Shown: positions 9,901 through 17,400 of the stretch, one piece after another
How the letters are laid out: each line of letters starts with the position of its first letter
Position numbering within the stretch: position 1 is the first letter of the stretch
The notes under the pieces: generated by a model
Told to the model about the DNA's origin: nothing
Seen by the model: the letters and a program-made list of their open reading frames with translations, nothing else
The model's database searches: none
Made by a program: the position numbers and the translations under genes
Assembly (NCBI GenBank): GCA_963973455.1
Contig: CAXAZF010000004.1
Coordinates: 186,001-250,000 of the forward strand
Source of the DNA: Marixanthomonas sp002364245
GTDB taxonomy: Bacteria; Bacteroidota; Bacteroidia; Flavobacteriales; Flavobacteriaceae
Direction of reading: 5' to 3'
DNA: 64,000 bases

Positions 9901-11735
9901 GTGTTACTGGATTAACCGTAAATGATTTGGTGGCAGCAAGAGAAGACAGTGCAACAGAAACGTCTTCGCTTACCGTTGGCTCATTTGGAAGTAATGTAAC
10001 GTTAACAGGAACTTTCACATCACTTTCCGGAACATATTATTTTGGTTCAGCAAATACATTTGGTACTTGTACTGGCGTAGTTAAAACCTGGAATGGTTCA
10101 ATTTGGAGCCCTTCTGGAGCGCCTGGTGATACAAACCCAGTAATTATAAATGGAACATACAATACCTCAATAGATGGAGACTTAACAGCCTGTACGCTTA
10201 CTGTTTCAAGTGGAGAAAATGTTATTGTAGGGGCGGATGAATACATAAAAGTGAATGGTGATATTACCATAGATGGTGTCTTAACTGTCGAACACGAAGG
10301 AAGCCTGGTACAAGTAGATGACGATGCCACAGTGATCAACAACGGAACGATAACCGTTGAGAAAACAAGCCCAAGTATTGGCAATAGAGGGTTTATGATT
10401 GTTTCTAGCCCAATGACCCTTGACGATAAAACCGCCTTTGGCAACCCGATACAGTTCCGTAATCACCTAACAGGTAATTTTATACCGAATCCAGATGTTG
10501 CGAACGCCTTTCCGGGTGCCAATAATTTTGCCGATGACAATGGCGACAACTGGCAACAATATAACGGAATGATGAACGTGGGGGAAGGCTATTTAATGAT
10601 GCCACAGACCACCCCGACCATCGGGAGTCCTGCGAGTTACGATTTTGAGTTTGACCAAGGAACCCTTAACAATGGGGTAATTAACTTTACACTGGGCTAT
10701 AATGGAACACAAAACGCAAGTCCAAATATATTGGGGAACCCGTATGCCTCGGCCATAGATGCCCAAGCATTCTTTACGGCCAATACCATGATAGACGATG
10801 TATATTTCTGGGAACATTTGACCCCTCCATCAAATTACCCGGGCTACAACCCAAGTAATTATGATATGGGTGATATTTCGCTGTACAATGAAACCATGGG
10901 AGGTGTCCCGGCAGCTAATGGCGGTGCGACACCCAATAGGTATATCGCTTCGGGGCAAGGTTTTGGCGTAAAGCCAAGCAGTGGGGGAATGGTTGAATTT
11001 AACAATGCCATGCGTGTAACGGACAACAACAATACATACCGAAACAATGAAATGGAAAAAGACCGTGTATGGGTCAATGTGTTCAACGAGACCTATAAAC
11101 TGGGGAGCACTGCGTTGATAGGTTATTCTGAAGTGACCACCGATGGGTACGATGAGGGAGTTGACAGCAAACGCTTGGCCACGCCCGTATCATTGTATTC
11201 CGAACTGGAAACGGGAGAGCAATTGGTGATCCAAGGCCGTGAACCATTTGATATAGAAGATGAGGTGGTGCTGAGCTTTTCTACACAGATAGAAGAAGTA
11301 CAGGTGTACAGAATAAGCATTCACGATTTGGACGGTATCAATATGAGCGAAGCCACGGTGTACTTATTGGACACTAAAAATGGTAACCTAACCAATTTGA
11401 GTAACGAAGACTATACCTTTAGCAGCGATGCAGGGACGTACCAAAACCGTTTCAGGATACTTTATAAAGGCACGGTGCTAAACACTTCAGATAATGTATT
11501 GGAGACTATATCTCTTTTCCCGAACCCTGCAGATCATGTGTTGAATATCACATCGCCTACTATTTCTATTACATCTGTAGAAGTGTATGATATTAGAGGA
11601 CGAATGATACAGGTAGTGAGTTTTGATAACCAAAAAACCGGTGTCATCGATGTTTCTAAATTTGACAGTGCACTCTATTTTATCTCGATCTATACACCAG
11701 ATGGTATGGTGACAAAACGATTTTTAAAGGAGTAA
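6945..11735 (+). CDS. Secreted subtilisin-like (S8) protease, multidomain, T9SS type A sorting domain
   Basis: Secreted or surface-anchored serine endopeptidase of 1,596 residues. An N-terminal signal peptide (about residues 8-28, ending TFQGIAQ) is followed by a pro-region. The S8 catalytic domain shows Asp158 (HVWDGG), His193 (FHAQHVTGT) and Ser381 (SGTSMASPN). Then come a P-domain-like beta region, a Calx-beta-like segment (residues ~580-700), a jelly-roll/MAM-like segment beginning FEDFDDGDFE, and a large C-terminal region. The last ~75 residues form a type A T9SS sorting domain (SLFPNPADHVLNI ... GVIDVSKFDSALYFISI ... KRFLKE). Base composition rises abruptly near 10250, suggesting a swapped C-terminal module. 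It is monocistronic, with its own promoter and terminator. Protease class is certain; substrate is unknown. Confidence 0.95.
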   Translation: MTLTTFKRYRILISLPVFFLLATFQGIAQTNPSTKIKKRDAHSNNKTATNKNPQQSSAIIANYDHEKLSRLYNKNATKQANLKREAEQYALLRNIPLKIYNEDGSFSELQKLADDGSLIYYTLTNVDAATSTRANFLNTGGGLGLDVNGDNLTAHVWDGGPTRPTHQEFDGSGGNNRVAINDGVTTLNGNSFHAQHVTGTIVASGFDSDAKGMAWQADALTHDWNSDLSEATAEAANGMLLSNHSYGYRASAIPVQWFGAYREDARDWDELMYNAPYYLMVVAAGNDGSDNTSNTNPLDGESAYDKLSGTSTSKNNLAVANGLDATIDGNGNLISANRNSGSSEGPTDDYRIKPDIMGNGTGLYSTYDNADNAYNSISGTSMASPNVTGTLLLLQEHYSNLNGNFMKAATLKGLALHTADDVSTAGPDAETGWGLLNGKKAAETLTTSAASSGSAIVSELSLSQGQTYQITVQSNGVDPLQASISWTDPAGTLNNNTNDNTPALINDLDVRLNNGTNYSPWRLTGVTTNGNGDNIVDPYERIDINSANGVYTLTVTHKGTLSGGSQDFSLIVTGVVVATSPEISFANPTGNTQEDTNCSFSDLDVPLNIAQGASEDADVTFTVSGGTATEGLDFDLLTPSITFPEGTIDSQNMTLRIYHDGFVESDETVDIEFTVNPNGGDAIANLNANTFTLTINDDDLAPTSSQNNIIFFEDFDDGDFEVSTSGDGDSDFWGVGNNAALTSTYWTTTGNATVFAFTSDDICNCDKSNDLLYTNSFSLDGEYTNATLTFDHAFSDITGETGTVNISVNGGSSFTTISTLSNSSVDQGGGSYSTPWVNDNTINLSSYIGEADVILQFKYNDGGNWLYGMAVDNISVTATSNTNVQTAVNSGAPDEISIPSSGTVYASDPTSENVMADIVNNNNDDYGCTEISVSRAGNGAQSYNGSVLPDLAMDKTFTINPETTIASGDVEITFYFSETEIDGWESVTGLTVNDLVAAREDSATETSSLTVGSFGSNVTLTGTFTSLSGTYYFGSANTFGTCTGVVKTWNGSIWSPSGAPGDTNPVIINGTYNTSIDGDLTACTLTVSSGENVIVGADEYIKVNGDITIDGVLTVEHEGSLVQVDDDATVINNGTITVEKTSPSIGNRGFMIVSSPMTLDDKTAFGNPIQFRNHLTGNFIPNPDVANAFPGANNFADDNGDNWQQYNGMMNVGEGYLMMPQTTPTIGSPASYDFEFDQGTLNNGVINFTLGYNGTQNASPNILGNPYASAIDAQAFFTANTMIDDVYFWEHLTPPSNYPGYNPSNYDMGDISLYNETMGGVPAANGGATPNRYIASGQGFGVKPSSGGMVEFNNAMRVTDNNNTYRNNEMEKDRVWVNVFNETYKLGSTALIGYSEVTTDGYDEGVDSKRLATPVSLYSELETGEQLVIQGREPFDIEDEVVLSFSTQIEEVQVYRISIHDLDGINMSEATVYLLDTKNGNLTNLSNEDYTFSSDAGTYQNRFRILYKGTVLNTSDNVLETISLFPNPADHVLNITSPTISITSVEVYDIRGRMIQVVSFDNQKTGVIDVSKFDSALYFISIYTPDGMVTKRFLKE

Positions 11736-11761
11736 TCTACTTCTCTTTATTGAATTTTATA

Positions 11762-11797
11762 AAACCCGAAAGTAAATTTACTTTCGGGTTTTTAAGT
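11762..11797 (+). terminator. Terminator of the protease gene
   Basis: A 30-bp perfect inverted repeat (AAACCCGAAAGTAAA / TTTACTTTCGGGTTT, 11762-11791) followed by a short T tract. It lies 26 bp after the stop codon. Confidence 0.8.
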
Positions 11798-12012
11798 AAA
11801 AAATAGATTTAAAGCTTCTTTCTTAAAAGAGAAACTATATTTATACAAAATAAGGATACGAACGTATATATTTGTGTCAATTTAGATTTCTCTTCATACG
11901 ATAATCTATAATTTAAGAGGCGATATATTTTTCGGTCAGTATTCTAAAATTTTACTCTATACTAAAATCGAATCGTCTTAAGAAGTTATCATATTAAACA
12001 CCATTAAAAAGT

Positions 12013-12153
12013 ATGGATAAAGAAGACCAAAATAAAAAGCATGTGGTAGGCGATGAAACCCATCAAAAAAAGATGGAAGGTGAAACGCACAGCCGGGATG
12101 ATAAAAAAACATCTAAAAGCTGGTGGGATGCATTAATCGATTTTTTTAGATAA
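12013..12153 (+). CDS. Small hydrophilic protein of unknown function
   Basis: A 46-residue frame starting ATG at 12013. The first ~35 residues are very polar (MDKEDQNKKHVVGDETHQKK...), and the C-terminus is a short amphipathic aromatic end (SWWDALIDFFR). Codon use looks natural, and the frame ends 12 bp before the convergent lipoprotein gene. I do not recognise a family. The charged body with a Trp/Phe tail could dock to a membrane or a protein; that is inference. Confidence 0.5.
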   Translation: MDKEDQNKKHVVGDETHQKKMEGETHSRDDKKTSKSWWDALIDFFR

Positions 12154-12165
12154 CAGTACTTTTAG

Positions 12166-12648
12166 TTATTTTAAACCATACTTTTCTGGGTTTTTAATAC
12201 GTGTAATTACCTTACTGCAACTGTCTGAATTGTCATCTCGATAGGTGTCGTTATCCACATGTATGGTTACTTCTTTCCAAGTTTCTATTCCCGAAAGATC
12301 TTGCCACTTAACCATTCCGGTGTAATGCCCAGGACTTTTTTCAATGAGCTTATAACCAATTTCGTTTTGGGTGAACTGGTAGCGCGTGAGTCCACCTAAT
12401 TTTGAATAGCGTCCAATGATAAAATCTTTTTTGGTAAGCCCATTGTTTTGCGTAGTTTCAGAAGATGATGGAGTAGCGAGAGGTTTCGTTTTGCTAAAAG
12501 TAATGATGCGTCCATCACACCCTTCCCAAGAACCAATGATATCATTGTGATTTGAAGAAGAAGCAATAGGGGCTGTTGCGGTCGTTTTACAAGAAATCCA
12601 AAGAGCACAAGAGATGGCAAGTAAAAGGATACTTCTGAATACCTTCAT
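12166..12648 (-). CDS. Putative lipoprotein, unknown function
   Basis: A 160-residue exported protein. The N-terminal signal ends in a lipobox (LWISC, Cys at residue 20), so lipid anchoring is likely. The mature part is beta-rich in appearance (IIGSWEGCDGRIITFSK, YTGMVKWQDLSGIETWKEV), reminiscent of small lipocalin-like/META-like lipoproteins, but no family can be claimed. It has two further Cys near the ends. It is last of three co-directional exported-protein genes, 4 bp after its upstream neighbour, so it is probably co-transcribed and co-functional with them. Confidence 0.75.
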   Translation of the reverse strand: MKVFRSILLLAISCALWISCKTTATAPIASSSNHNDIIGSWEGCDGRIITFSKTKPLATPSSSETTQNNGLTKKDFIIGRYSKLGGLTRYQFTQNEIGYKLIEKSPGHYTGMVKWQDLSGIETWKEVTIHVDNDTYRDDNSDSCSKVITRIKNPEKYGLK

Positions 12649-12652
12649 GGGG

Positions 12653-13999
12653 TTAATCTTTTCGTTTGTATTTATCTTTTATAAATTCAAAATACATATA
12701 TCCAAACCGGTCGAACCAATCTTCAACCCCAAACTTGGCTTCACATTCGCTGAGTTTCATCATAGAATCGGCAAGGCTTTGTAATAATTCGGCATATTTA
12801 TTATCATAGGCTTGTTCCAGTTCAGTAATGGATTTTTCTATTTTACGGCGTTCTGCCTGCCAGGCCATACCAGATACTCCATGAATCCCGGAAGCATTGT
12901 CACCAAAAGAGAGAGCTGCACTTGAAAAGGTTTTCGTGCATTTGTAAATGGTTGCCAATTGTTCAAACAAGTAGCGTACTTCGTTAAATTCTTCACGGGC
13001 ACCTAGAAAACATCCAGCACAGTTGCTGTCGTCTTGAAAACCAGCATCCGTAGTGGGAATGTCACAAAAAGAGGGGATTCGAGGCTGTCCGGGAGGTGGC
13101 GTAGAGTTGATGCATTGTCCCAGTCCAGTATAGCTTTTATAGAGATTGACCGCATTGTCTAAGAAATCTTTGATACTTTTCAATTTCGAATTGATGTCTT
13201 CTATATCACCAGTGGGGTCATAACCACCACTCATTCCTTCTCGTAAATCAGATTCAAATTTGCCATTTTCTAGATCTTCCCCGTTGTAATATTGATCGTC
13301 ATGAAAAAAGCCAGGAATTGCACTATTTTGGGGGATTGCCTGTAACGGAAGGGAAATCAACCAGACCAGTACCGCTGCTTTGCGCCCTAATAATTTGCCC
13401 GCCAGCAGACCTATTATCAAGATAGCAATGCCCAAGGCGATGTATAACCATAGGTTTGAATTTCCTGAACCTTCGCTAGGGTTGTCTCCTGCAACGCCTG
13501 CTGCTGTCATGTCGCTTTCCTTTATTTTGGTAAACGGACTGTCTAAATAGGTTTTATGAGGCTTACTGGCTTGTATAATAATAGAATAATTGACCGGTTC
13601 TCCAGAAGGGGAAGTAACCTGAAGACCAAAGGAACTGTACGCCCTTATTTTAAAATGGACAATGCCCTTTTGAGCTGTTTGTGTGGATTGTTGTTCCACT
13701 ACATCTTTCCAGTTATCGTTTACTAACGTTACTTGTAATGGATGTTGATCTGTAAAAGCTTTTACAAGAACATCCACAAATTGAAACATGTCATGCCCTT
13801 TTACATAATAGTATTTGGTGGAGTCTACAGAGCTTAGTGTAGCAAGAAATTTACCACCTTCATGCCCTTTCCGGTTGTCATCTTGTAATTCCAGCTTTAG
13901 GGGCTTAATTTCCTTGTCCAAAGTGTAGGGTTGGGCATAACTTGGTGAAATTCCCAAGTACAGTACGCTACATAAAATAAAGAGTCTTAAAAAGTTCAT
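12653..13999 (-). CDS. Exported protein with a central membrane anchor, unknown function
   Basis: 448 residues with a signal peptide (MNFLRLFILCSVLYLGISPSYA). An N-terminal ~150-residue beta-type domain includes FKIRAYSSFGLQVTSPSGEPVNYSI. A transmembrane segment lies at ~184-206 (LWLYIALGIAILIIGLLAGKL), with a second hydrophobic stretch just after it. The C-terminal ~240 residues are helical and acidic, carrying several Cys (CINSTP, CDIP, CAGC, CTKT, CEAKF). The layout suggests an outward-facing N-terminal domain and a separate C-terminal domain on the other side of the membrane. It is the middle gene of the operon (5 bp after the upstream gene, 4 bp before the downstream one). I do not recognise the family. 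Confidence 0.75.
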   Translation of the reverse strand: MNFLRLFILCSVLYLGISPSYAQPYTLDKEIKPLKLELQDDNRKGHEGGKFLATLSSVDSTKYYYVKGHDMFQFVDVLVKAFTDQHPLQVTLVNDNWKDVVEQQSTQTAQKGIVHFKIRAYSSFGLQVTSPSGEPVNYSIIIQASKPHKTYLDSPFTKIKESDMTAAGVAGDNPSEGSGNSNLWLYIALGIAILIIGLLAGKLLGRKAAVLVWLISLPLQAIPQNSAIPGFFHDDQYYNGEDLENGKFESDLREGMSGGYDPTGDIEDINSKLKSIKDFLDNAVNLYKSYTGLGQCINSTPPPGQPRIPSFCDIPTTDAGFQDDSNCAGCFLGAREEFNEVRYLFEQLATIYKCTKTFSSAALSFGDNASGIHGVSGMAWQAERRKIEKSITELEQAYDNKYAELLQSLADSMMKLSECEAKFGVEDWFDRFGYMYFEFIKDKYKRKD

Positions 14000-14004
14000 G
14001 CTGT

Positions 14005-14631
14005 TTAATTTTTATACTTTTCAATTAGGTAATCAAGGGCTTGGATGCCTTTTTGTTCTAAATACTTTTTTTGGGTTTCATCCATTTTGAGCATAGTTCT
14101 ATACTGTATTTTTATTCCGTTGGCATAGGCAGGATTGTATAGCATGTAATACCCTTGGTTTGGGTGTTTCCAGATATAGTGGTCGCCAGAGTCACTTATT
14201 TGTAAAAACTTTTTTTCATAAGAGCCGGTGACCCAATTTGAAATTTCGTCCCGTACTTGAGCGTTTGGCATCTTAAATGAAGTTACCCCAAAAACAGTTT
14301 CAGTATTGTTGTTTAAAGAAAGATGAAAGCTGCAATAAGTACCTCCATTATTATTAGTATGATTATATGTTTCTTTTACATCACTTGTTGAAATACCATA
14401 AAGGGTAGCAATTTCCGCTTTGGTGATCTTACATTGATCGTCCAAAGCAAACAGCTTTTTATAATCCCCTTTTTGTGGTAGTGCAATGGATGTTTCTTCT
14501 GAAGTACCTACGGCTTCTTTTTTATTTTCTTCCGAAGGACTTTTCGATTTTTTTTCTGAATTAACACAAGCGGTTAGTGACAATAAAAAGATAATGGATA
14601 GAAATGTGGGGTATAGTTTTGATGCTTTCAT
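14005..14631 (-). CDS. Putative lipoprotein, unknown function
   Basis: 208 residues with a lipoprotein signal (LLSLTACVNSEKK, Cys at residue 22), then a low-complexity Ser/Lys/Glu linker. A domain of ~150 residues follows, containing DDQCKITKAEIATLYGIS and GGTYCSFHLSL. Two Cys are well placed for a disulfide. The pattern of a short helix after a Cys followed by YCxFxL recalls small bacterial lipoproteins that inspect sequence variability in allele-like proteins, but I cannot name a family. It is first gene of the three-gene leftward operon, so its promoter should lie in 14632-14800. Confidence 0.7.
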   Translation of the reverse strand: MKASKLYPTFLSIIFLLSLTACVNSEKKSKSPSEENKKEAVGTSEETSIALPQKGDYKKLFALDDQCKITKAEIATLYGISTSDVKETYNHTNNNGGTYCSFHLSLNNNTETVFGVTSFKMPNAQVRDEISNWVTGSYEKKFLQISDSGDHYIWKHPNQGYYMLYNPAYANGIKIQYRTMLKMDETQKKYLEQKGIQALDYLIEKYKN

Positions 14632-14800
14632 AGGAAATAGGTTGGTTATTTCATCTTTTTCAAGCAGAAAATCAGTTATAAAGATGAACTATTACGGTAA
14701 GAATGCTTTGTAAAAAAGCGTCCTTTTTTGAATGGTTTTTGTGTGAATGTCAGTAAATAAATAGATGTGAATCAGTAAGTGCGTGTATTTATAAAGTGCC

Positions 14801-15655
14801 TTAGGCGGTTGTTAAAGACTTAAATGAGCTAATCCAAACAGCTTTTTCAATGGCGGTTAATTTTAGAAATGGATGCTGGTCCGGATTGAAATCGGAAGGG
14901 GACATGCCCCAAAATTTTTTAAAATCTTTTGAATAATGCGCACTATCATAAAAATAGAAAGAAGCATCTGTTGCCTTGTAAGATGGTTCTTTTGCTGTAA
15001 GCGACGAAAAGATAAAGTTATACCGGATGATATGCTGATAGGTAGAAGGGGAAATGCCCACCATTTCTTTAAATTTCTTTTGAAAATATCGTTTGCTTAC
15101 CCCTAGTGTGTCTACTAGCTCATGAAGTTTTAGCTCTCCTTTAGATGTTATAATAGTATCAATGGCTGCATCTATAAAATTAAAACGGGGTTGAGCGGAA
15201 TCCAGTTGTTGTATAAATAGGGTATCCAACGCTTGGATGTTTTGAGGAGTGGTATTGGACGTTAAATGAGTTTGAAAAGCGTTGTCCAACTTTCCTTCAA
15301 ACAACGTGGTGGGGTTGACTCCTGTATTGACAATACGGGAAACATCTATCTTAAAAAGGTGGTGCAAGGCTGTGGGTTTAAGACATGCCACTATTGCTTT
15401 AAGATGATCTCCAGCGTAACACATATGGTAGGGGAAGGTGGTTTGCGCATTCAAAAAATAGGTTTCGGTAGGATAGGTACTATCCTCTATTTGTACATGC
15501 ATGGTCCCGATGGATTGAAACCCCATAAAACTACAGCCAGTAGGAAGGCTCAGGTGCTTAATGGTTTCATTAGGGTGTCTTTTTTGCCAATTTAATTCAA
15601 AATAAAACAAAATGAAATCTTGTAACCGGGGATGTGCTTCAAACTTTTTAAACAT
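14801..15655 (-). CDS. AraC-family transcriptional regulator
   Basis: 284 residues from the ATG at 15655 (MFKKFEAHP); an upstream ATG at 15706 would add 17 non-conserved residues. The N-terminal ~170 residues are a sensor domain of the DUF6597/cupin-like kind seen in Bacteroidota AraC proteins. The C-terminal ~100 residues hold the double helix-turn-helix: LHELVDTLGVSKRYFQKKF, then the second helix pair ending FYDSAHYSKDFKKFWGMSP. It is divergent from the HU-HIG gene at 15947 across a 290-bp region holding three TTGTACAA palindromes, so it may control itself, the neighbour, or both. Ligand unknown. Confidence 0.88.
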   Translation of the reverse strand: MFKKFEAHPRLQDFILFYFELNWQKRHPNETIKHLSLPTGCSFMGFQSIGTMHVQIEDSTYPTETYFLNAQTTFPYHMCYAGDHLKAIVACLKPTALHHLFKIDVSRIVNTGVNPTTLFEGKLDNAFQTHLTSNTTPQNIQALDTLFIQQLDSAQPRFNFIDAAIDTIITSKGELKLHELVDTLGVSKRYFQKKFKEMVGISPSTYQHIIRYNFIFSSLTAKEPSYKATDASFYFYDSAHYSKDFKKFWGMSPSDFNPDQHPFLKLTAIEKAVWISSFKSLTTA

Positions 15656-15808
15656 AGTCGCTTTAGTTACTTCCGCTAAGCGGCACGATACCATAAAGTT
15701 ACACAATTTAATATAAGAAAAGTAACTGTGGGTATATCAGAATGAAAACTGGGAATTAAGACTTATAAGGTAATAACGTATAATACCTTAAACTAGTTTC
15801 CTTTATTT

Positions 15809-15862
15809 ATTGTACAATTTTTCCAAATTAGTTGTACAACTTTTTTAAGTATATTGTACAAT
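15809..15862. promoter_or_regulatory. Array of three TTGTACAA palindromes at exact 22-bp spacing
   Basis: ATTGTACAAT (15809-15818), GTTGTACAAC (15831-15840) and ATTGTACAAT (15853-15862) are each perfect 10-bp palindromes. Their centres are exactly 22 bp apart, two helical turns, so all face the same side of DNA. They lie between the AraC gene and the HU-HIG gene, a classic operator arrangement. The cognate regulator is not proven. Confidence 0.6.
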
Positions 15863-15891
15863 ATTTTGTCAAAATACTAAGAAGTTTCGGC

Positions 15892-15914
15892 AAAACTCTC
15901 GGGAGTTTTTGTTG
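15892..15914 (+). terminator. Hairpin with T tract upstream of the HU-HIG gene
   Basis: Stem AAAACTC / GAGTTTT with a TCGG loop (15892-15909), then TGTTG. Because it sits 33 bp before the start codon, it could be an attenuator in the leader rather than a terminator of an upstream gene. Confidence 0.45.
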
Positions 15915-15946
15915 TAACAACCGCATGTTTTTTAAAAAGTTCTTAT

Positions 15947-16330
15947 ATGGCCATTTTATACCGCATTAGTAAACGTAAAAATAACATCCATTCCGAAGGG
16001 GAAATCAATTATATATTACAAGCCGTTAGTAGGGGCGAAGTGGATATCGAACAATTAAGTTATGAGATTAGTAATGAATGTACGCTTACCCAAACCGATG
16101 TGTATGCAGTACTGGACGCCCTAGGCAGAAAAATGAAAAGCCATCTTGAAGACGGGAAAACAGTTTCTTTAGAAAACATAGGTCGGTTTAAAATAGGGTT
16201 TAAAGGCATCGCCCAACCCACCAAAAGCTTGCTCCGAACCAAAGACATACAACGGTTTCACATAAACTACCAACCTACCCTAAAACTAAAACGCTGGTTA
16301 CAAAAAGGGTTGCTCTTGGAGAAGGAGTAG
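15947..16330 (+). CDS. HU-HIG family DNA-binding protein (HU-like)
   Basis: 127-residue Bacteroidota HU-like nucleoid protein of the HU-HIG type. The dimer core is seen as INYILQAVSRGEVDIEQLSYEISNECTLTQTDVYAVLDAL, here split as helices H1-H2 (~22-60). It continues to the strand segment KTVSLENIGRFKIGFKG and the basic arm/C-terminal helix HINYQPTLKLKRWLQKGL. There is no long Gly-rich tail. It is a paralogue of the gene at 16866 and is separated from it by a dispersed repeat. The palindrome array and a leader hairpin upstream suggest dedicated regulation. A nucleoid-organising or local regulatory role is inferred from family. Confidence 0.85.
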   Translation: MAILYRISKRKNNIHSEGEINYILQAVSRGEVDIEQLSYEISNECTLTQTDVYAVLDALGRKMKSHLEDGKTVSLENIGRFKIGFKGIAQPTKSLLRTKDIQRFHINYQPTLKLKRWLQKGLLLEKE

Positions 16331-16351
16331 CGGACGGTTGTGGGTTATCCG

Positions 16352-16544
16352 TTGTCATTCCGAAGGAGGCACGACTGAGGAATCTTTTGTTGCACTTTAC
16401 ACCCCTAAAGTCCCCTCAAGGGGACAATACAATTGAATTCACTTCTGAAAGGACATTCCCTTTAACTCCCCCCTTGAGGGGGGCTACGGGGGGTGTTCAA
16501 CTACAGAGATTCTTCCTTCCGCTGCGTTTCACTCGGCATGACAA
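16352..16544. repeat. Dispersed flavobacterial repeat element with inverted ends
   Basis: The ends are imperfect inverted repeats: TTGTCATTCCGAAGGAGG at the left, and the complement of TTGTCATGCCGAGTGAAACG at the right. Inside are two GC-rich palindromes, GTCCCCTCAAGGGGAC (16410-16425) and CCCCCCTTGAGGGGGG (16468-16483). I recall closely similar units scattered in flavobacterial genomes. It is too short to encode a transposase, so it looks like a MITE-like or REP-like element. GC content is far above the flanks. Confidence 0.7.
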
Positions 16545-16601
16545 AAACACTTTCATAAGGAATTGCTCCAAAAGGATGCAGTCTGGTGTCGCCCGTGAAA
16601 C

Positions 16602-16629
16602 AATTTTTCGAGATATATCTCAAAAAATT
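16602..16629. other. Inverted repeat in the leader region of the second HU-HIG gene
   Basis: A perfect 12-bp palindrome GAGATATATCTC (16610-16621) is extended by flanking AATTTTT / AAAAAATT with one mismatch. Without a loop it is more plausible as a protein site than as a terminator. Nothing else supported was found in 16545-16865. Confidence 0.4.
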
Positions 16630-16865
16630 AGCTTAAAATCGTTTTAAAGATTTTAATTTTCAACAAGTTTAGAGAGTTTTAATTTGATTAACTATTTTAA
16701 AATCAACTATTTATGTATTTTTAGTGTTTCGAAAATGTTAATAACTAGTAATAACTCACGCGTCTTTTCATTTCTAGAACTGTTTCCCCTTTACTATTTT
16801 AGTAGTTCCAAAGCAATAGTGCGTTGGACGCCTGAGAAAAAGGGCGACATTTAATACCATAGTAT

Positions 16866-17249
16866 ATGGTTGTTTTAAAAACAGTGGAGCGAAAGAATCC
16901 ACAAGACTTAACGGCCCCGCCTAAATATTACACGCAGGCCGTTGCAAATGGATTTGTCGATCTGGAACGATTGGCTTATCTTGTTTCTAATCAATGTACC
17001 GTTCGCGAGGCCGATTGCCTGGCCGTGCTCAATGCCTTACAGCATAATGTAATGGACGAGCTTAGCCAAGGCCGTATCGTGCAACTGGGTTCGTTGGGTA
17101 ACTTTCAAATTGGCGTACGCTCTGAAGGAGCCGATGTTGAAGCGGAAGTCACCAACAACCAAGTGAAATCGGCACATGTGAACTTCCGGCCGGGAAAACG
17201 GATCCGGAATATGTTGCAAACACTGCAATATAAATTGTTAGCAGGCTAG
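16866..17249 (+). CDS. HU-HIG family DNA-binding protein (HU-like), second copy
   Basis: 127 residues, same architecture as the gene at 15947: YYTQAVANGFVDLERLAYLVSNQC helices, the strand stretch RIVQLGSLGNFQIGVRS, and the C-terminal arm HVNFRPGKRIRNMLQTLQY. The shared framework (VxxGxVDxExLxYxxSNxCTxxxxDxxAVLxAL) shows the two are paralogues that have diverged considerably. It is followed by a strong terminator, so it is monocistronic. Higher GC than its surroundings. Role inferred from family only. Confidence 0.85.
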   Translation: MVVLKTVERKNPQDLTAPPKYYTQAVANGFVDLERLAYLVSNQCTVREADCLAVLNALQHNVMDELSQGRIVQLGSLGNFQIGVRSEGADVEAEVTNNQVKSAHVNFRPGKRIRNMLQTLQYKLLAG

Positions 17250-17263
17250 ACACTTGCGTTCTT
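17244..17263 (+). repeat. Direct repeat copy 1 (GGCTAGACACTTGC unit)
   Basis: GGCTAGACACTTGCGTTCTT overlaps the stop codon of the HU-HIG gene and recurs, with one mismatch, at 17773-17792. Both copies are followed within ~35 bp by TTGAAAGTCC. The duplication brackets repeat A. Confidence 0.65.
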
Positions 17264-17285
17264 GATTAGTTTTACTAATCATGTT

Positions 17286-17323
17286 GAAAGTCCTAAACAG
17301 TGTGTTTGGGACTTTCTTTTTTT
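17286..17323 (+). terminator. Terminator of the second HU-HIG gene
   Basis: GAAAGTCCTAAAC (17286-17298) pairs with GTTTGGGACTTTC (17304-17316), with one bulge or wobble, and is followed by TTTTTTT. Confidence 0.8.
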
Positions 17324-17400
17324 ATACCCTTCTCTTGTAAAATCTGCACTCAGTTTTATGGTGTCGCCGTTTAATAAACAATTCTAATAAGTCAATTCTG

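Noticed and set aside
10037..10444. 135-codon frame on the minus strand within the protease gene
   Set aside because: Shadow of the protease reading frame; low-complexity Val/Pro/Ser translation and no start signals.
16387..16647. 86-codon open frame between the HU-HIG genes
   Set aside because: It lies across the dispersed repeat element, has no ribosome-binding site and its translation reflects the GC-rich palindromes.
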